From positions 1-64,000 of the forward strand of contig JAJPHA010000044.1 in NCBI GenBank assembly GCA_021325475.1: DNA of 64,000 bases. Reading direction: 5' to 3'. The stretch's first letter is position 1, and every line of letters begins with the position of its first letter. The position numbers and the translations under genes are program-made. The DNA is from Rhodanobacteraceae bacterium (lineage in GTDB: Bacteria > Pseudomonadota > Gammaproteobacteria > Xanthomonadales > Rhodanobacteraceae). This document shows positions 53,554 to 64,000 of the stretch, in pieces. The notes beneath the pieces were generated by a model. That model saw nothing but the letters and a program-made list of their open reading frames with translations, had not been told where the DNA came from and ran no database searches.

Positions 53554-55278
53554 ATGTCCGACCTGATCGCGCCGCACGGCGGCCGCCTGATCGACCTGCT
53601 CGCTGTCACCGACGCCGAACGCCTGGCGTTGAAACGCGAAGCCGTGCACTTGCCGGCCTGGGACCTGACGCCGCGTCAGCTTTGCGATCTCGAGCTCATC
53701 ATGAACGGTGCGTTCTCGCCGCTGACGGGGTTCATGACGCGCGCCGACCACGAGCGCGTCTGCCGCGAGATGCGGCTCGCCTCGGGCGTGCTCTGGCCGA
53801 TACCGATCACGCTCGACGTCAGCCGCGAGTTCGCCGAGCGTCTCGGCGGCGCCACGCGCATCGCGCTGCGCGACGCCGAAGGCGTGACCCTGGCCGTGCT
53901 CGACCTCGAGGACCGCTTCGAGCCCGACCGCGAGCGTGAAGCGCGCGAGGTGTTCGGCACGACGGACCGCCTGCACGCCGGCGTGAACTACCTGCTCGGC
54001 AAGGCGCATCCGGTGTATCTCGGCGGCCGCGTGCATGCGCTGGCAGCGCCGCACCACTACGATTTCCGCCATCTGCGCAAGACCCCGCGCGAACTGCGCG
54101 AGACCTTCGCCAAGCTCGGCTGGCGGCGCGTGGTCGCGTTCCAGACGCGCAACCCCATGCACCGCGCCCACCTCGAACTCACCTACCGCGCCGCGCAGAT
54201 CGCCGAGGCGAACCTGCTGATTCACCCCAGCGTCGGCATGACCAAACCGGGCGACATCGACCACTACACGCGGGTGCGCTGCTACGAAAAGCTGATCGCG
54301 CATTACCCGGAACAGACCACCATGCTCAGTCTGCTGCCACTCGCCATGCGCATGGGTGGGCCGCGCGAGGCGCTGTGGCACGCGATCATCCGCAAGAACT
54401 TCGGCTGCACGCACTTCATCGTCGGGCGCGATCATGCCGGTCCCGGCAAGGGCGCCGACGGCAAGCCGTTCTACGGGCCCTACGATGCGCAGGACCTGGT
54501 GAGCCGGCACCAGGACGAACTCGGCATCGTCATGGTGCCGTTCCAGGAGATGGTGTATGTCCAGGAACGCGCGCAGTACGTTCCGGCGAACGAGGTGGCG
54601 GCGGGCGAGACCGTGCTCAATCTTTCCGGTACGGAACTGCGCCGCCGCCTGCACGAGGGTCTCGACATCCCGGAGTGGTTCACCTATCCGGAAGTGATCG
54701 AGGAACTGCGCCGCACCCATCCGCCGCGCCACAAGCAGGGCTTCACCGTGTTCTTCACCGGGCTGTCCGGCGCCGGCAAGTCGACGCTGGCAAACGCCCT
54801 GCTGGTGCGGCTGCTGGAACTCGGCACCCGTCCGGTGACCCTGCTCGACGGCGATGTGGTGCGCAAGCACCTGTCGAGCGAGCTCGGCTTCTCGAAGGAG
54901 CACCGCAATCTCAACGTGCAACGCATCGGCTATGTCGCGAGCGAGATCACCAAGAACGGCGGCGTGGCGATCTGCGCGCCGATCGCGCCCTACGCGCAGG
55001 CGCGGCGCGCCGTGCGCGAGATGATCGAAGCGCACGGCATGTTCGTGGAGATTTACGTCTCCACACCGATCGCGGTGTGCGAGACGCGCGACCGCAAGGG
55101 TCTCTACGCCTTGGCCCGCGCCGGCAAGATCAAGGAATTCACCGGCATCAGCGATCCCTACGAGGTGCCGGACGACGCCGAGATGTCGATCGACACCAGC
55201 GACGTCACGCCGGACGAAGCGGTGCAGCGGATCATCCTCAAACTCGAAGCGCTGGGCCTGATCCGGCCGCGCGAATAG
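53554..55278 (+). CDS. Bifunctional sulfate adenylyltransferase / adenylylsulfate kinase
   Basis: A 574-residue fusion. Residues 1-390 are a Sat-type ATP sulfurylase (QTRNPMHRAHLEL, and GRDHAGPGKG), different from the CysDN type. Residues 395-574 are an APS kinase with P-loop GLSGAGKST (403-411), DGDVVRKHL and SKEHRNLNV. Together they convert sulfate to PAPS. PAPS may feed reductive assimilation or sulfation; upstream sugar dehydrogenases make polysaccharide sulfation possible but this is only context. Confidence 0.92.
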   Translation: MSDLIAPHGGRLIDLLAVTDAERLALKREAVHLPAWDLTPRQLCDLELIMNGAFSPLTGFMTRADHERVCREMRLASGVLWPIPITLDVSREFAERLGGATRIALRDAEGVTLAVLDLEDRFEPDREREAREVFGTTDRLHAGVNYLLGKAHPVYLGGRVHALAAPHHYDFRHLRKTPRELRETFAKLGWRRVVAFQTRNPMHRAHLELTYRAAQIAEANLLIHPSVGMTKPGDIDHYTRVRCYEKLIAHYPEQTTMLSLLPLAMRMGGPREALWHAIIRKNFGCTHFIVGRDHAGPGKGADGKPFYGPYDAQDLVSRHQDELGIVMVPFQEMVYVQERAQYVPANEVAAGETVLNLSGTELRRRLHEGLDIPEWFTYPEVIEELRRTHPPRHKQGFTVFFTGLSGAGKSTLANALLVRLLELGTRPVTLLDGDVVRKHLSSELGFSKEHRNLNVQRIGYVASEITKNGGVAICAPIAPYAQARRAVREMIEAHGMFVEIYVSTPIAVCETRDRKGLYALARAGKIKEFTGISDPYEVPDDAEMSIDTSDVTPDEAVQRIILKLEALGLIRPRE

Positions 55279-55383
55279 CGCGGCGGGTTCTCGGATTGTT
55301 CTCACGAATCCGAGCCAATCCACTGATCGAAAAACCAAAGATTCCTTCCTCGAGCGAACTCTAGCGACTGTGCTCGCCGGGGG

Positions 55384-55411
55384 TTGACAAGCGTCGATCT
55401 AGTGTTATACT
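55384..55411 (+). promoter_or_regulatory. Strong sigma-70 promoter of the GntR/ABC operon
   Basis: TTGACA (55384-55389) and TATACT (55406-55411) with a 16-bp spacer, the best promoter match in the window. Confidence 0.85.
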
Positions 55412-55425
55412 TACATACAACACTA
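55400..55425. promoter_or_regulatory. Operator TAGTGTT-N12-AACACTA over the -10 element
   Basis: Inverted 7-bp arms TAGTGTT (55400-55406) and AACACTA (55419-55425), straddling the -10 and the start point. GntR proteins of the YtrA group bind comparable GTGT/ACAC palindromes in their own promoters, so the GntR gene two places downstream is the expected repressor. Confidence 0.65.
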
Positions 55426-55452
55426 TAACGACAAATCACCAAGGACATCGCC

Positions 55453-55800
55453 ATGAACCTGCACGCAATCCTCGCTCGCGGCGTACTGATGTTGTTGTTC
55501 GGCCTGGGTCTCGCGATCGCGGTGGCCTACCAGCGCCATGCCGGCGCCGCCGGCGAACGGGATCGACTCCTCGAACCGGTGCTGTTGCCGACCGTCATCG
55601 TGCGGCCCACCGCCGCCGACCTCGCCATGGCGCAAAACGACGCAGCCGAGTCGAGGGTCGTGATCGCGCCGCTCGCACAAGCGACGCCACGGCAGCGCGC
55701 GCCGCAGGCGCAGCTCGGTGCACCGCTGCTGCCGCGGCTTGGTCTGGACATGCCCTACTATTCCTTCGGCAAGGCCATGCCGCGAATGCGCAAGGAATGA
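55453..55800 (+). CDS. Small membrane-anchored protein, first gene of the GntR/ABC operon
   Basis: A 115-residue protein with one N-terminal membrane helix (about residues 8-26, LMLLFGLGLAIAVAY). A polar, Pro-rich part probably lies in the periplasm and ends PYYSFGKAMPRMRKE. No domain recognised. AAGGA precedes the ATG. One base separates it from the GntR gene, so it is part of the transporter operon. Role unknown. Confidence 0.7.
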   Translation: MNLHAILARGVLMLLFGLGLAIAVAYQRHAGAAGERDRLLEPVLLPTVIVRPTAADLAMAQNDAAESRVVIAPLAQATPRQRAPQAQLGAPLLPRLGLDMPYYSFGKAMPRMRKE

Positions 55801-55801
55801 C

Positions 55802-56176
55802 ATGAGCATCACCTGGAACGACAACACTCCGATCTACCGCCAACTGCGCGATCACGTGGTGGCGATGATCCTCGACGGCGTGCTCAAGCAGGGCGACGCC
55901 CTGCCGTCGGTGCGCCAGGTCGCGGCGGATTTCCAGCTCAATCCGATCACCGTGTCGAAGGCGTATCAGGAGCTGGTGGACGAACAACTGGTCGAAAAAC
56001 GGAGAGGTCTCGGCATGTACGTCACCGAAGGGGCGCGCGCTGCCCTGCTGCGCTCGGAGCGCGAGCGGTTCCTCCGCGAGGAATGGCCGCAGCTCCATGC
56101 CCGTCTCAAGCGCCTGAATCTGGATCTGCAAACCCTGCTCGAACACGCCGAACACGGCAAGGGAGCCCAAGCATGA
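55802..56176 (+). CDS. YtrA-like GntR-family regulator
   Basis: A 124-residue short GntR protein. Winged helix: TPIYRQLRDHVVAMILDGVLKQGDALPSVRQVAADFQLNPITVSKAYQEL. The C-terminal region is only about 45 residues, too short for an effector domain; this is the YtrA subfamily, usually encoded with ABC transporters and autoregulated. The ABC ATPase start overlaps its stop (ATGA). Confidence 0.9.
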   Translation: MSITWNDNTPIYRQLRDHVVAMILDGVLKQGDALPSVRQVAADFQLNPITVSKAYQELVDEQLVEKRRGLGMYVTEGARAALLRSERERFLREEWPQLHARLKRLNLDLQTLLEHAEHGKGAQA

Positions 56177-57030
56177 GCGCGATCGTCGTCGCCCGCGGCC
56201 TCTGCAAGCGTTACGGCACGACCGTCGCGCTCGATCACGTGAATCTCAACATCGAGGCCGGACGCATCGTCGGCCTGGTCGGGCCGAACGGCGCCGGCAA
56301 GACCACCGCGCTCAAGGCGATCCTGGGTCTGGCCGAATTCGACGGCGAACTGTCGGTGCTCGGCATGGATCCGCGCACGCACCGCGACGAGCTGATGCAG
56401 CAGGTGTGTTTCATCGCCGACGTCGCCGTGCTGCCGCGCTGGATCCGCGTGGCCGAGCTGGTGGATTTCGTCGGCGGCGTGCATCCGCGCTTTTCGCGCG
56501 AGAAGTGCCAGGCATTTCTGGCCCGCACCAAGATCCAGCCGACGCAGCGCGTGCGCGAGCTGTCCAAGGGCATGATCGTGCAGTTGCATCTGGCCCTGGT
56601 CATGGCGATCGACGCGAAGCTGCTGGTGCTCGATGAGCCCACGCTCGGCCTCGACATCCTCTATCGCAAGGAGTTCTACAACCGCCTGCTGAGCGACTAC
56701 TTCGACCACGAGAAGACGATCCTGGTGACCACGCACCAGATCGAGGAGGTCGAACACATCCTCACCGATCTCCTGTTCATCCGCGAGGGCCGCATCGTGC
56801 TCGACGCCAGCATGGACGCGGTCGGCGAGCGCTTCGCCGAGGTGATGGTCCATCCCGATCAGGCGGAAGCGGCGCGCGCGCTCAAGCCGCTGCACGAGCG
56901 CCAGATCTTCGGCAAGTACATTTTCCTGTTCGACGGCGCCGACCGCGCCCGGCTCGCGCAACTCGGCGAGCTGCACAAACCGAGTGTGGCCGATTTGTTC
57001 GTCGCCACGATGCAAGGAACCTACGCATGA
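56173..57030 (+). CDS. ABC transporter ATP-binding protein (YtrB/CcmA type)
   Basis: A 285-residue ATPase: Walker A GPNGAGKTT (near residue 38), signature ELSKGMIVQLHLALVMA, Walker B LLVLDEPTLGLD, and the H-loop TTHQIEEVE. The signature is LSKGM rather than LSGGQ, normal for this group. It pairs with the following permease; stop and start overlap (ATGA). Confidence 0.93.
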   Translation: MSAIVVARGLCKRYGTTVALDHVNLNIEAGRIVGLVGPNGAGKTTALKAILGLAEFDGELSVLGMDPRTHRDELMQQVCFIADVAVLPRWIRVAELVDFVGGVHPRFSREKCQAFLARTKIQPTQRVRELSKGMIVQLHLALVMAIDAKLLVLDEPTLGLDILYRKEFYNRLLSDYFDHEKTILVTTHQIEEVEHILTDLLFIREGRIVLDASMDAVGERFAEVMVHPDQAEAARALKPLHERQIFGKYIFLFDGADRARLAQLGELHKPSVADLFVATMQGTYA

Positions 57031-58013
57031 ACGCCAACCGATTCCTCTGGCTGCTGAAACGCGAATTCTGGGAATACCGCGGCAGCTTCTTCTGGGCGCC
57101 GCTGATCACGGCCATGGCCATGCTCGGGCTGTGCCTGATGGCCATCGTCAGCGCCGAGGTGCTCGGCCATCGGCACGGCGTCGAACTGAGCGGCATCCAT
57201 CTCGATATGCTCACCCAACACCTGAGCGACGCCGACATCGCCAAGGCGCACCGCGCCATGGACCTCGGCCTGCTCAGCCTCGGCTTTCCGCTCGCCATCA
57301 CCCTGTTCTTCGTGACGTTCTTCTACTGTCTCGGCGCGCTCTACAATGATCGCGCCGATCGCAGCGTGCTGTTCTGGAAATCGCTGCCGCTGTCCGACAC
57401 CGAGACGGTGCTCGCCAAGGTCGTGACGGTCGCCTTGATCGCGCCGGCGTTCGCGGTCGCCGCGCTGATCGCCCTGCAGCTCGGCTTTCTCCTGCTGCTC
57501 AGCGCGTACACGTTGGCGCACGGCGTGAATGCGCTCGTGCTGCTGTGGTCGCCGACCCATCTGCTCGCGTTGTGGCTCAAGCTGATCGCGCTGATCCCGC
57601 TCAACGCGCTGTGGGCGCTGCCCTCGATCGGCTGGCTGCTGCTGTGTTCGAGCTACGCCCGTTCCAAGCCGTTCCTGTGGGCGGTGCTGCTGCCGATCGT
57701 GACCGGCTTCTTCGTCTGGTGGTTCGACCTGATGCGGCTGCTGTCGCTGTCGGCCAGCTGGTTCTGGCACCACGTCGTCGGCCGCCTGCTGCTCAGCCTG
57801 GCGCCGGCGAGCTGGATGGATGCGAAGCTGCTCAAGGACGAGATCGTCATCGGTGGCGGCCCGGACAGCTTCGAATTGCTCCTGCCGATTCCGCTCGATC
57901 GGCTGCGCGACGTGCTCGCCACGCCGAATCTCTGGATCGGCGCCGCGGCCGGCGCCGCCATGATCGCGGCGGCGATCTGGTTCCGCCGCAGCCGCATCGA
58001 GTGCTATGCCTGA
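57027..58013 (+). CDS. ABC-2 type permease
   Basis: A 328-residue membrane protein with about six helices (near residues 20-42, 90-112, 135-158, 165-190, 200-235, 300-320). A polar extracytoplasmic loop lies at about 45-85. Substrate unknown; YtrA-linked ABC-2 exporters in other bacteria respond to envelope-active compounds such as peptide antibiotics, which is the best guess here. Confidence 0.88.
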   Translation: MNANRFLWLLKREFWEYRGSFFWAPLITAMAMLGLCLMAIVSAEVLGHRHGVELSGIHLDMLTQHLSDADIAKAHRAMDLGLLSLGFPLAITLFFVTFFYCLGALYNDRADRSVLFWKSLPLSDTETVLAKVVTVALIAPAFAVAALIALQLGFLLLLSAYTLAHGVNALVLLWSPTHLLALWLKLIALIPLNALWALPSIGWLLLCSSYARSKPFLWAVLLPIVTGFFVWWFDLMRLLSLSASWFWHHVVGRLLLSLAPASWMDAKLLKDEIVIGGGPDSFELLLPIPLDRLRDVLATPNLWIGAAAGAAMIAAAIWFRRSRIECYA

Positions 58014-58020
58014 AGCGAAG

Positions 58021-58052
58021 GCGCCCCGGCGCGCGCACGGCGGCCGGGGCGC
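58021..58052. terminator. Convergent GC-rich hairpin after the ABC operon
   Basis: GCGCCCCGGC (58021-58030) pairs with GCCGGGGCGC (58043-58052). It lies between convergent stops, without a T-run. Confidence 0.45.
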
Positions 58053-58070
58053 ACGCGGCGATCGGCCGGA

Positions 58071-59234
58071 CTACTTGATCGTGTCGGACAGCACGCGGTA
58101 GGCGTTGGCTGCCTGCTTCGTCAGGCCGGTCTGGGCGAGATTGAGATCGCCATCGAGCCAGAAGCGCGAGACCAGCGTGCCGGAACGACGCACCACCACC
58201 GCCGCCGACTGTCCGGTGAAGACGACGTCGCCGGCGCGCAGGTCCGCCGGATGCAGCGTTTCGGTGACCTCGCGACCTTCGGCATACTGATCCTGCAGCG
58301 TCTTGCGCTCGGCGGCATCCGCCGCGGGCACGCGGCCGACGAAGTGGCCGCTCAAGCCGCGCGTGCGCAGCACCGGATTGGCGGTCTCGCGGATCGGCTC
58401 GGCGATCTTGTAATGGTCCTCGCCCACCGGGACCAGTTCCACGCGTTCCAGGTTGAGCTCGCCCTCCAGCCAGAACAACTGCCGATGCGCGCCGCTCAGA
58501 CGCACCACGCCGCGCACGCCGTCGTCGACGAAGAGCTGATCGTCCTTCTGCAATTGCGCCACCGTCAGCGCGCCTTCGGCCGGCTTGCCTTCGTTGAGAT
58601 TCTTCTCCATGCGCTGCCGGATCTGCGCGACATGGTCCGCGGCCGCCTTCGCCGCCGCCTTTTCCGCCTCGGCCTTGGCCGCGGCCGCCTTCGCCGCGGC
58701 TTCCTTCTCCGCTTCGATGCGTGCGGCTTCCGCGCGGGCCGCGGCCTCCTTCGCCGCGCGTTCGGCTTCGATGCGCGCGGCTGCGGCGCGCTCGGCCTCC
58801 AGACGCGCCGCCTCGGCGCGTTCGGCCTCGGCCTTGGCCGCCGCCGCGCGCGCCGCTTCGGCCTTGGCGGCTTCGGCCTTCGCCGCGTCCGCCTTGGCGG
58901 TGTCCGGCTTGGCCGCTTCGGTCTTCGGCGCCTCTGCCTTGGCGGCCGCGGGCTTGGCGTCCTCGATGCGCACCAGCACGTTCTCGAAGAAGCCTTCCTT
59001 CATCTGCACCTCGACGTTGGCCGCGCCGGCGTGCAGCTTGTCCGCCACCTTGCCCTGCCAGTACGGCGGCGCCGTGACCACCAGACGCTTGCCCTGCGCC
59101 GCCGCCTGGCGGGCGATGTCGGCCAGACGCGCGTCGCCGGCGCCGGAGAGGAAGTCCTTGCCGGCGATGTCGACCTGCTGGGCGAACGCGGCGGAGGAGA
59201 ACAGCAATGCGGCAAAAAATATACGTTTATACAT
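58071..59234 (-). CDS. Exported Ala-rich coiled-coil protein with a duplicated C-terminal module
   Basis: A 387-residue protein with signal peptide MYKRIFFAALLFSSAAFAQ. Residues about 95-215 are a long Ala/Glu/Lys/Arg helix (AKAEAAKAEAARAA), TolA-like. The C-terminal part contains two related modules (about 235-295 and 327-387) sharing L..AxLxxxDxxF, VVRxSG, FWLxGxLNL and a closing YKI/YRV strand. I do not recognise the module. MYKR is preferred as the start because GGAG lies six bases upstream. It follows fumC on the same strand. Confidence 0.75.
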   Translation of the reverse strand: MYKRIFFAALLFSSAAFAQQVDIAGKDFLSGAGDARLADIARQAAAQGKRLVVTAPPYWQGKVADKLHAGAANVEVQMKEGFFENVLVRIEDAKPAAAKAEAPKTEAAKPDTAKADAAKAEAAKAEAARAAAAKAEAERAEAARLEAERAAAARIEAERAAKEAAARAEAARIEAEKEAAAKAAAAKAEAEKAAAKAAADHVAQIRQRMEKNLNEGKPAEGALTVAQLQKDDQLFVDDGVRGVVRLSGAHRQLFWLEGELNLERVELVPVGEDHYKIAEPIRETANPVLRTRGLSGHFVGRVPAADAAERKTLQDQYAEGREVTETLHPADLRAGDVVFTGQSAAVVVRRSGTLVSRFWLDGDLNLAQTGLTKQAANAYRVLSDTIK

Positions 59235-59357
59235 CGTCATCTCCAGATCACCCCTGTGCATGAAACCCAGCGGACGTCAGCATGCCGTCGACGACGTGCA
59301 ATTCATGTGCCGTTCGCCATGTCCACTTCGCGTTTACACTCCTTCACAGCGCCGCTG

Positions 59358-62236
<2,879 letters not shown>

Positions 62237-62290
62237 AATGTTCGGCCAGCGATGCCGGGCGGACGATCGCGCGCCCGCTCGGCGCGGGCA

Positions 62291-62911
62291 TCACGCCGCT
62301 TTCTGCTTGATCAGGCCTTCCGCCACCAGCGCCGCCTGCACGGCGGGCCGCGCCGCGACACGCTGCTGGAACGCGAGCAGGGCCGGGAAACCGGACAGAT
62401 CGAGCTTCACGAACTCCGCCCAGCGCGTCACCGTGAACAGATAGGCATCGGCCACGGTGAACCGCTCGCCGAGCAACCAGGTCTGCCGGGCGAGAACCTT
62501 CTCGATCAGCTCGTAGCGCCGACGCAGATACGCCTGCCGCTCCTCGCGCGTTTCCGCCGGCGTCTCTGCCCGGAACAGCGGGCTGTAGGTCTTGTGCAGC
62601 TCGGAATTGATGTAGCCCAACATCTCCTGCAGCCGATAGCGGGCCGGCGTGCCATTGGCCGGCGCGAGCTGCGCCTCGGGCTTGCGATCGGCGAGATATT
62701 GCATGATCGCCGGCCCCTCGGTCAGCACTTCGCCGTTGTCCAGTTCGAGCGCGGGCACGTAGCCCTTGGGATTGATCTCGAGGTAGTCGCGACCGCTTTC
62801 GGTGCGCTTGGCTTTCGTGTCGACCCGTTCCAGGGCCAGCGCCAGGTCGAGCTCGCGCGCGACGATGTGCGGCGCGAGCGAACAGGCACCGGGCGAGTAA
62901 TACAGTTTCAT
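62291..62911 (-). CDS. gstA: Glutathione S-transferase (beta class)
   Basis: A 206-residue GST. N-terminal thioredoxin-like domain MKLYYSPGACSLAPHI with the beta-class Cys10, cis-Pro region NPKGYVPAL and TEGPAIMQYLADR; C-terminal helical domain. Detoxifies electrophiles with glutathione. Divergent from an HxlR regulator and probably controlled by it. Confidence 0.93.
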   Translation of the reverse strand: MKLYYSPGACSLAPHIVARELDLALALERVDTKAKRTESGRDYLEINPKGYVPALELDNGEVLTEGPAIMQYLADRKPEAQLAPANGTPARYRLQEMLGYINSELHKTYSPLFRAETPAETREERQAYLRRRYELIEKVLARQTWLLGERFTVADAYLFTVTRWAEFVKLDLSGFPALLAFQQRVAARPAVQAALVAEGLIKQKAA

Positions 62912-62980
62912 GCGGATTCTCCTTTCTGGTTTGGGGATGCTGCGGTAGGGCCTCGGCTCGAGGCTTGAGAAGTATCCTAC

Positions 62981-63049
62981 ACCAAGTTGGTATCTAATGG
63001 TTATCACGTACCTGTCATTTACCATGAAAATGTGGTATCTATGCGGTTA
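62981..63049. promoter_or_regulatory. Operator cluster between gstA and the HxlR gene
   Basis: Two direct repeats TGGTATCTAATGGTTA (62988) and TGGTATCTATGCGGTTA (63033) lie 45 bp apart. An ACCAAGTTGGT palindrome covers 62981-62991, and TACCA-N8-TGGTA lies at 63020-63037. The block is AT-rich and is the likely HxlR binding region and shared promoter. Confidence 0.6.
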
Positions 63050-63073
63050 CCTGGTTACTGCCGCGAGACACCC

Positions 63074-63439
63074 ATGGGCCTGCCCCTGCGCAAGAGCAAG
63101 GTCGCGCCGCCGCCGATCTGCCCGCTGACCGAGTGCATGGCGCTGCTGCGCGGCGCCTGGGCGCCGAACGTGATCTGGTGGCTGCGTGCCGGACCGCGCC
63201 GCTTCGGCGAACTGCGCCACGACATCCCGCGCATTTCTGCGCGCGTGCTGTCGGCGCGACTGCGCGAACTGGAGTCGCGCGGCATGATCACCCGCCGCGT
63301 GCTCGACACCTCGCCGCCGTCGGCCGAATACGAACTGACCGAACTCGGGCTCGAGCTGCTGCCGGCGATCGACGCCATCGTCAAGGTCGGCATGAAGCTC
63401 AAGCACGAGCCGCGCGCGCGGCGCCGCGCGAACGCGTGA
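63074..63439 (+). CDS. HxlR-family regulator (divergent from gstA)
   Basis: A 121-residue winged-helix protein: CPLTECMALLRGAWAPNVIWWLRAGPRRFGELRHDIPRISARVLSARLRELESRGMITR and wing PPSAEYELTELG. Cys in CPLTEC could sense electrophiles or thiols, fitting a GST target (inferred). Start at MGLPLRKS; upstream ATGs would run into the operator. Its stop overlaps the next ATG by one base (TGATG). Confidence 0.88.
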   Translation: MGLPLRKSKVAPPPICPLTECMALLRGAWAPNVIWWLRAGPRRFGELRHDIPRISARVLSARLRELESRGMITRRVLDTSPPSAEYELTELGLELLPAIDAIVKVGMKLKHEPRARRRANA

Positions 63440-64000
63440 TGCGCGCGCGCCCGCGCCGCACGCCGGCGCTCGAAGTCCGCGCCACGCGCACCCAACCGCT
63501 CGGCATGCCACCCACGCGGTTCCTGCGCGACTACTGGCAGAAGCGGCCGCTGCTCGTCCGCGGCGCCTTCGCCGGGCGGCACGACTGGCTGACGCCAAAC
63601 GATCTCGCCGGCCTCGCCTGCGAGGCAACGGCGCTGGCGCGGCTGGTGCGCCACGACGTCCGCCGCGATCGCTGGCAGGTGCGTCACGGTCCGTTCCGCG
63701 CCGCCGATTTCGCCCGGCTGCCGAAGACGCACTGGACGCTGCTGGTCCAGGACGTCGACAAGTGGGACGCCGACGTCGCCGCCCTGCTCGATGCCTTCGC
63801 GTTCCTGCCATCGTGGCGCATCGACGATGTGATGGTGAGCTACGCCGTCGACGGCGGCGGCGTGGGACCGCACCTCGATCAGTACGACGTGTTCCTGGTG
63901 CAGGGGCTGGGTCGGCGCCGCTGGCGGATCGGCGCGGACGCGGCCGTGCCGAAGGAATTCCGCGCCGATGTCGAACTCAAGCTGCTGCGCGAATTCGCGC
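63439..64000 (+). CDS. roxA: Ribosomal protein L16 arginine hydroxylase-like cupin (RoxA/YcfD), partial
   Basis: The frame is open from the ATG to the window end (187 codons seen). It has the YcfD/RoxA start PPTRFLRDYWQKRPLLVRGAF and the Fe(II) motif HxD in GPHLDQYDVFLVQGLGRRRWRIG (near residue 135). These JmjC-type oxygenases hydroxylate an arginine of ribosomal protein L16. purB and this gene are often adjacent in relatives; here gstA/HxlR lie between them. The C-terminal half is outside the window. Confidence 0.88.
   Translation, partial: MRARPRRTPALEVRATRTQPLGMPPTRFLRDYWQKRPLLVRGAFAGRHDWLTPNDLAGLACEATALARLVRHDVRRDRWQVRHGPFRAADFARLPKTHWTLLVQDVDKWDADVAALLDAFAFLPSWRIDDVMVSYAVDGGGVGPHLDQYDVFLVQGLGRRRWRIGADAAVPKEFRADVELKLLREFA

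Overview
The window is a high-GC chromosomal segment (strong G/C preference at third codon positions) from a gammaproteobacterium of the order Lysobacterales (Xanthomonadales). The best markers are the arginine operon order argF'-argG-argE-argB-argC-argH, an N-acetylornithine carbamoyltransferase, an argB fused to an acetyltransferase domain, a FimX-type protein, and a DksA with a Lys/Ala-rich tail. Secreted proteins ending in IFADG[F/Y] and a PHB reductase pair with PhaR hint at Rhodanobacteraceae (Dokdonella-like), but this cannot be fixed from the sequence alone. Both ends cut through genes. I see no phage, complete insertion sequence, CRISPR array or rRNA operon; there is one tRNA.

Layout. 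0-6.6 kb: the end of a methionine-salvage cluster (mtnC), a membrane methyltransferase, a diguanylate cyclase overlapping a caspase-like C13 peptidase, a glycerophosphodiesterase interrupted in frame by a small repeat, and an Fe(II) dioxygenase. 6.6-13.5 kb: a Gly-rich secreted protein, hisS overlapping an ammonia-lyase, an HxlR regulator divergent from a cytochrome P460, tRNA-Pro(CGG) and a duplicated DUF3761 protein. 13.5-23.7 kb: the arginine operon (minus strand) with a PMT-family glycosyltransferase and a PIG-L deacetylase behind it and a candidate attenuator in front. 23.7-33.2 kb: a glycine-zipper protein, cysS-sufE, dksA, yidD, dihydroorotase, an M23 peptidase, a long inverted repeat, an M61 peptidase and folE2. 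33.3-44.9 kb: squalene-synthase-like gene, gph, ubiG and the MTA/SAH deaminase, with two secreted proteins lodged between the last two; then efp/epmB, fimX, htpX and gluQ. 44.9-47.5 kb: phbB, phaR and a second phbB. 47.5-55.3 kb: a tagged secreted protein, a DUF2058 gene, slyX, two nucleotide-sugar dehydrogenases, an FKBP and a fused ATP sulfurylase/APS kinase. 55.3-64 kb: a self-contained GntR(YtrA-like)/ABC operon, an Ala-rich repeat protein, fumC, purB, a gstA/HxlR pair and the start of a roxA-like oxygenase.

Most of it is housekeeping. The unusual layer is made of small repeats and signals laid over it: palindromic elements inserted in frame in the glycerophosphodiesterase and in argE, heptanucleotide arrays at the 5' ends of argG and the MTA deaminase, an Arg-codon leader peptide plus terminator before the arg operon, a shared C-terminal IFADG[F/Y] motif on three unrelated exported proteins, and many short islands of AT-rich codons inside GC-rich core genes.
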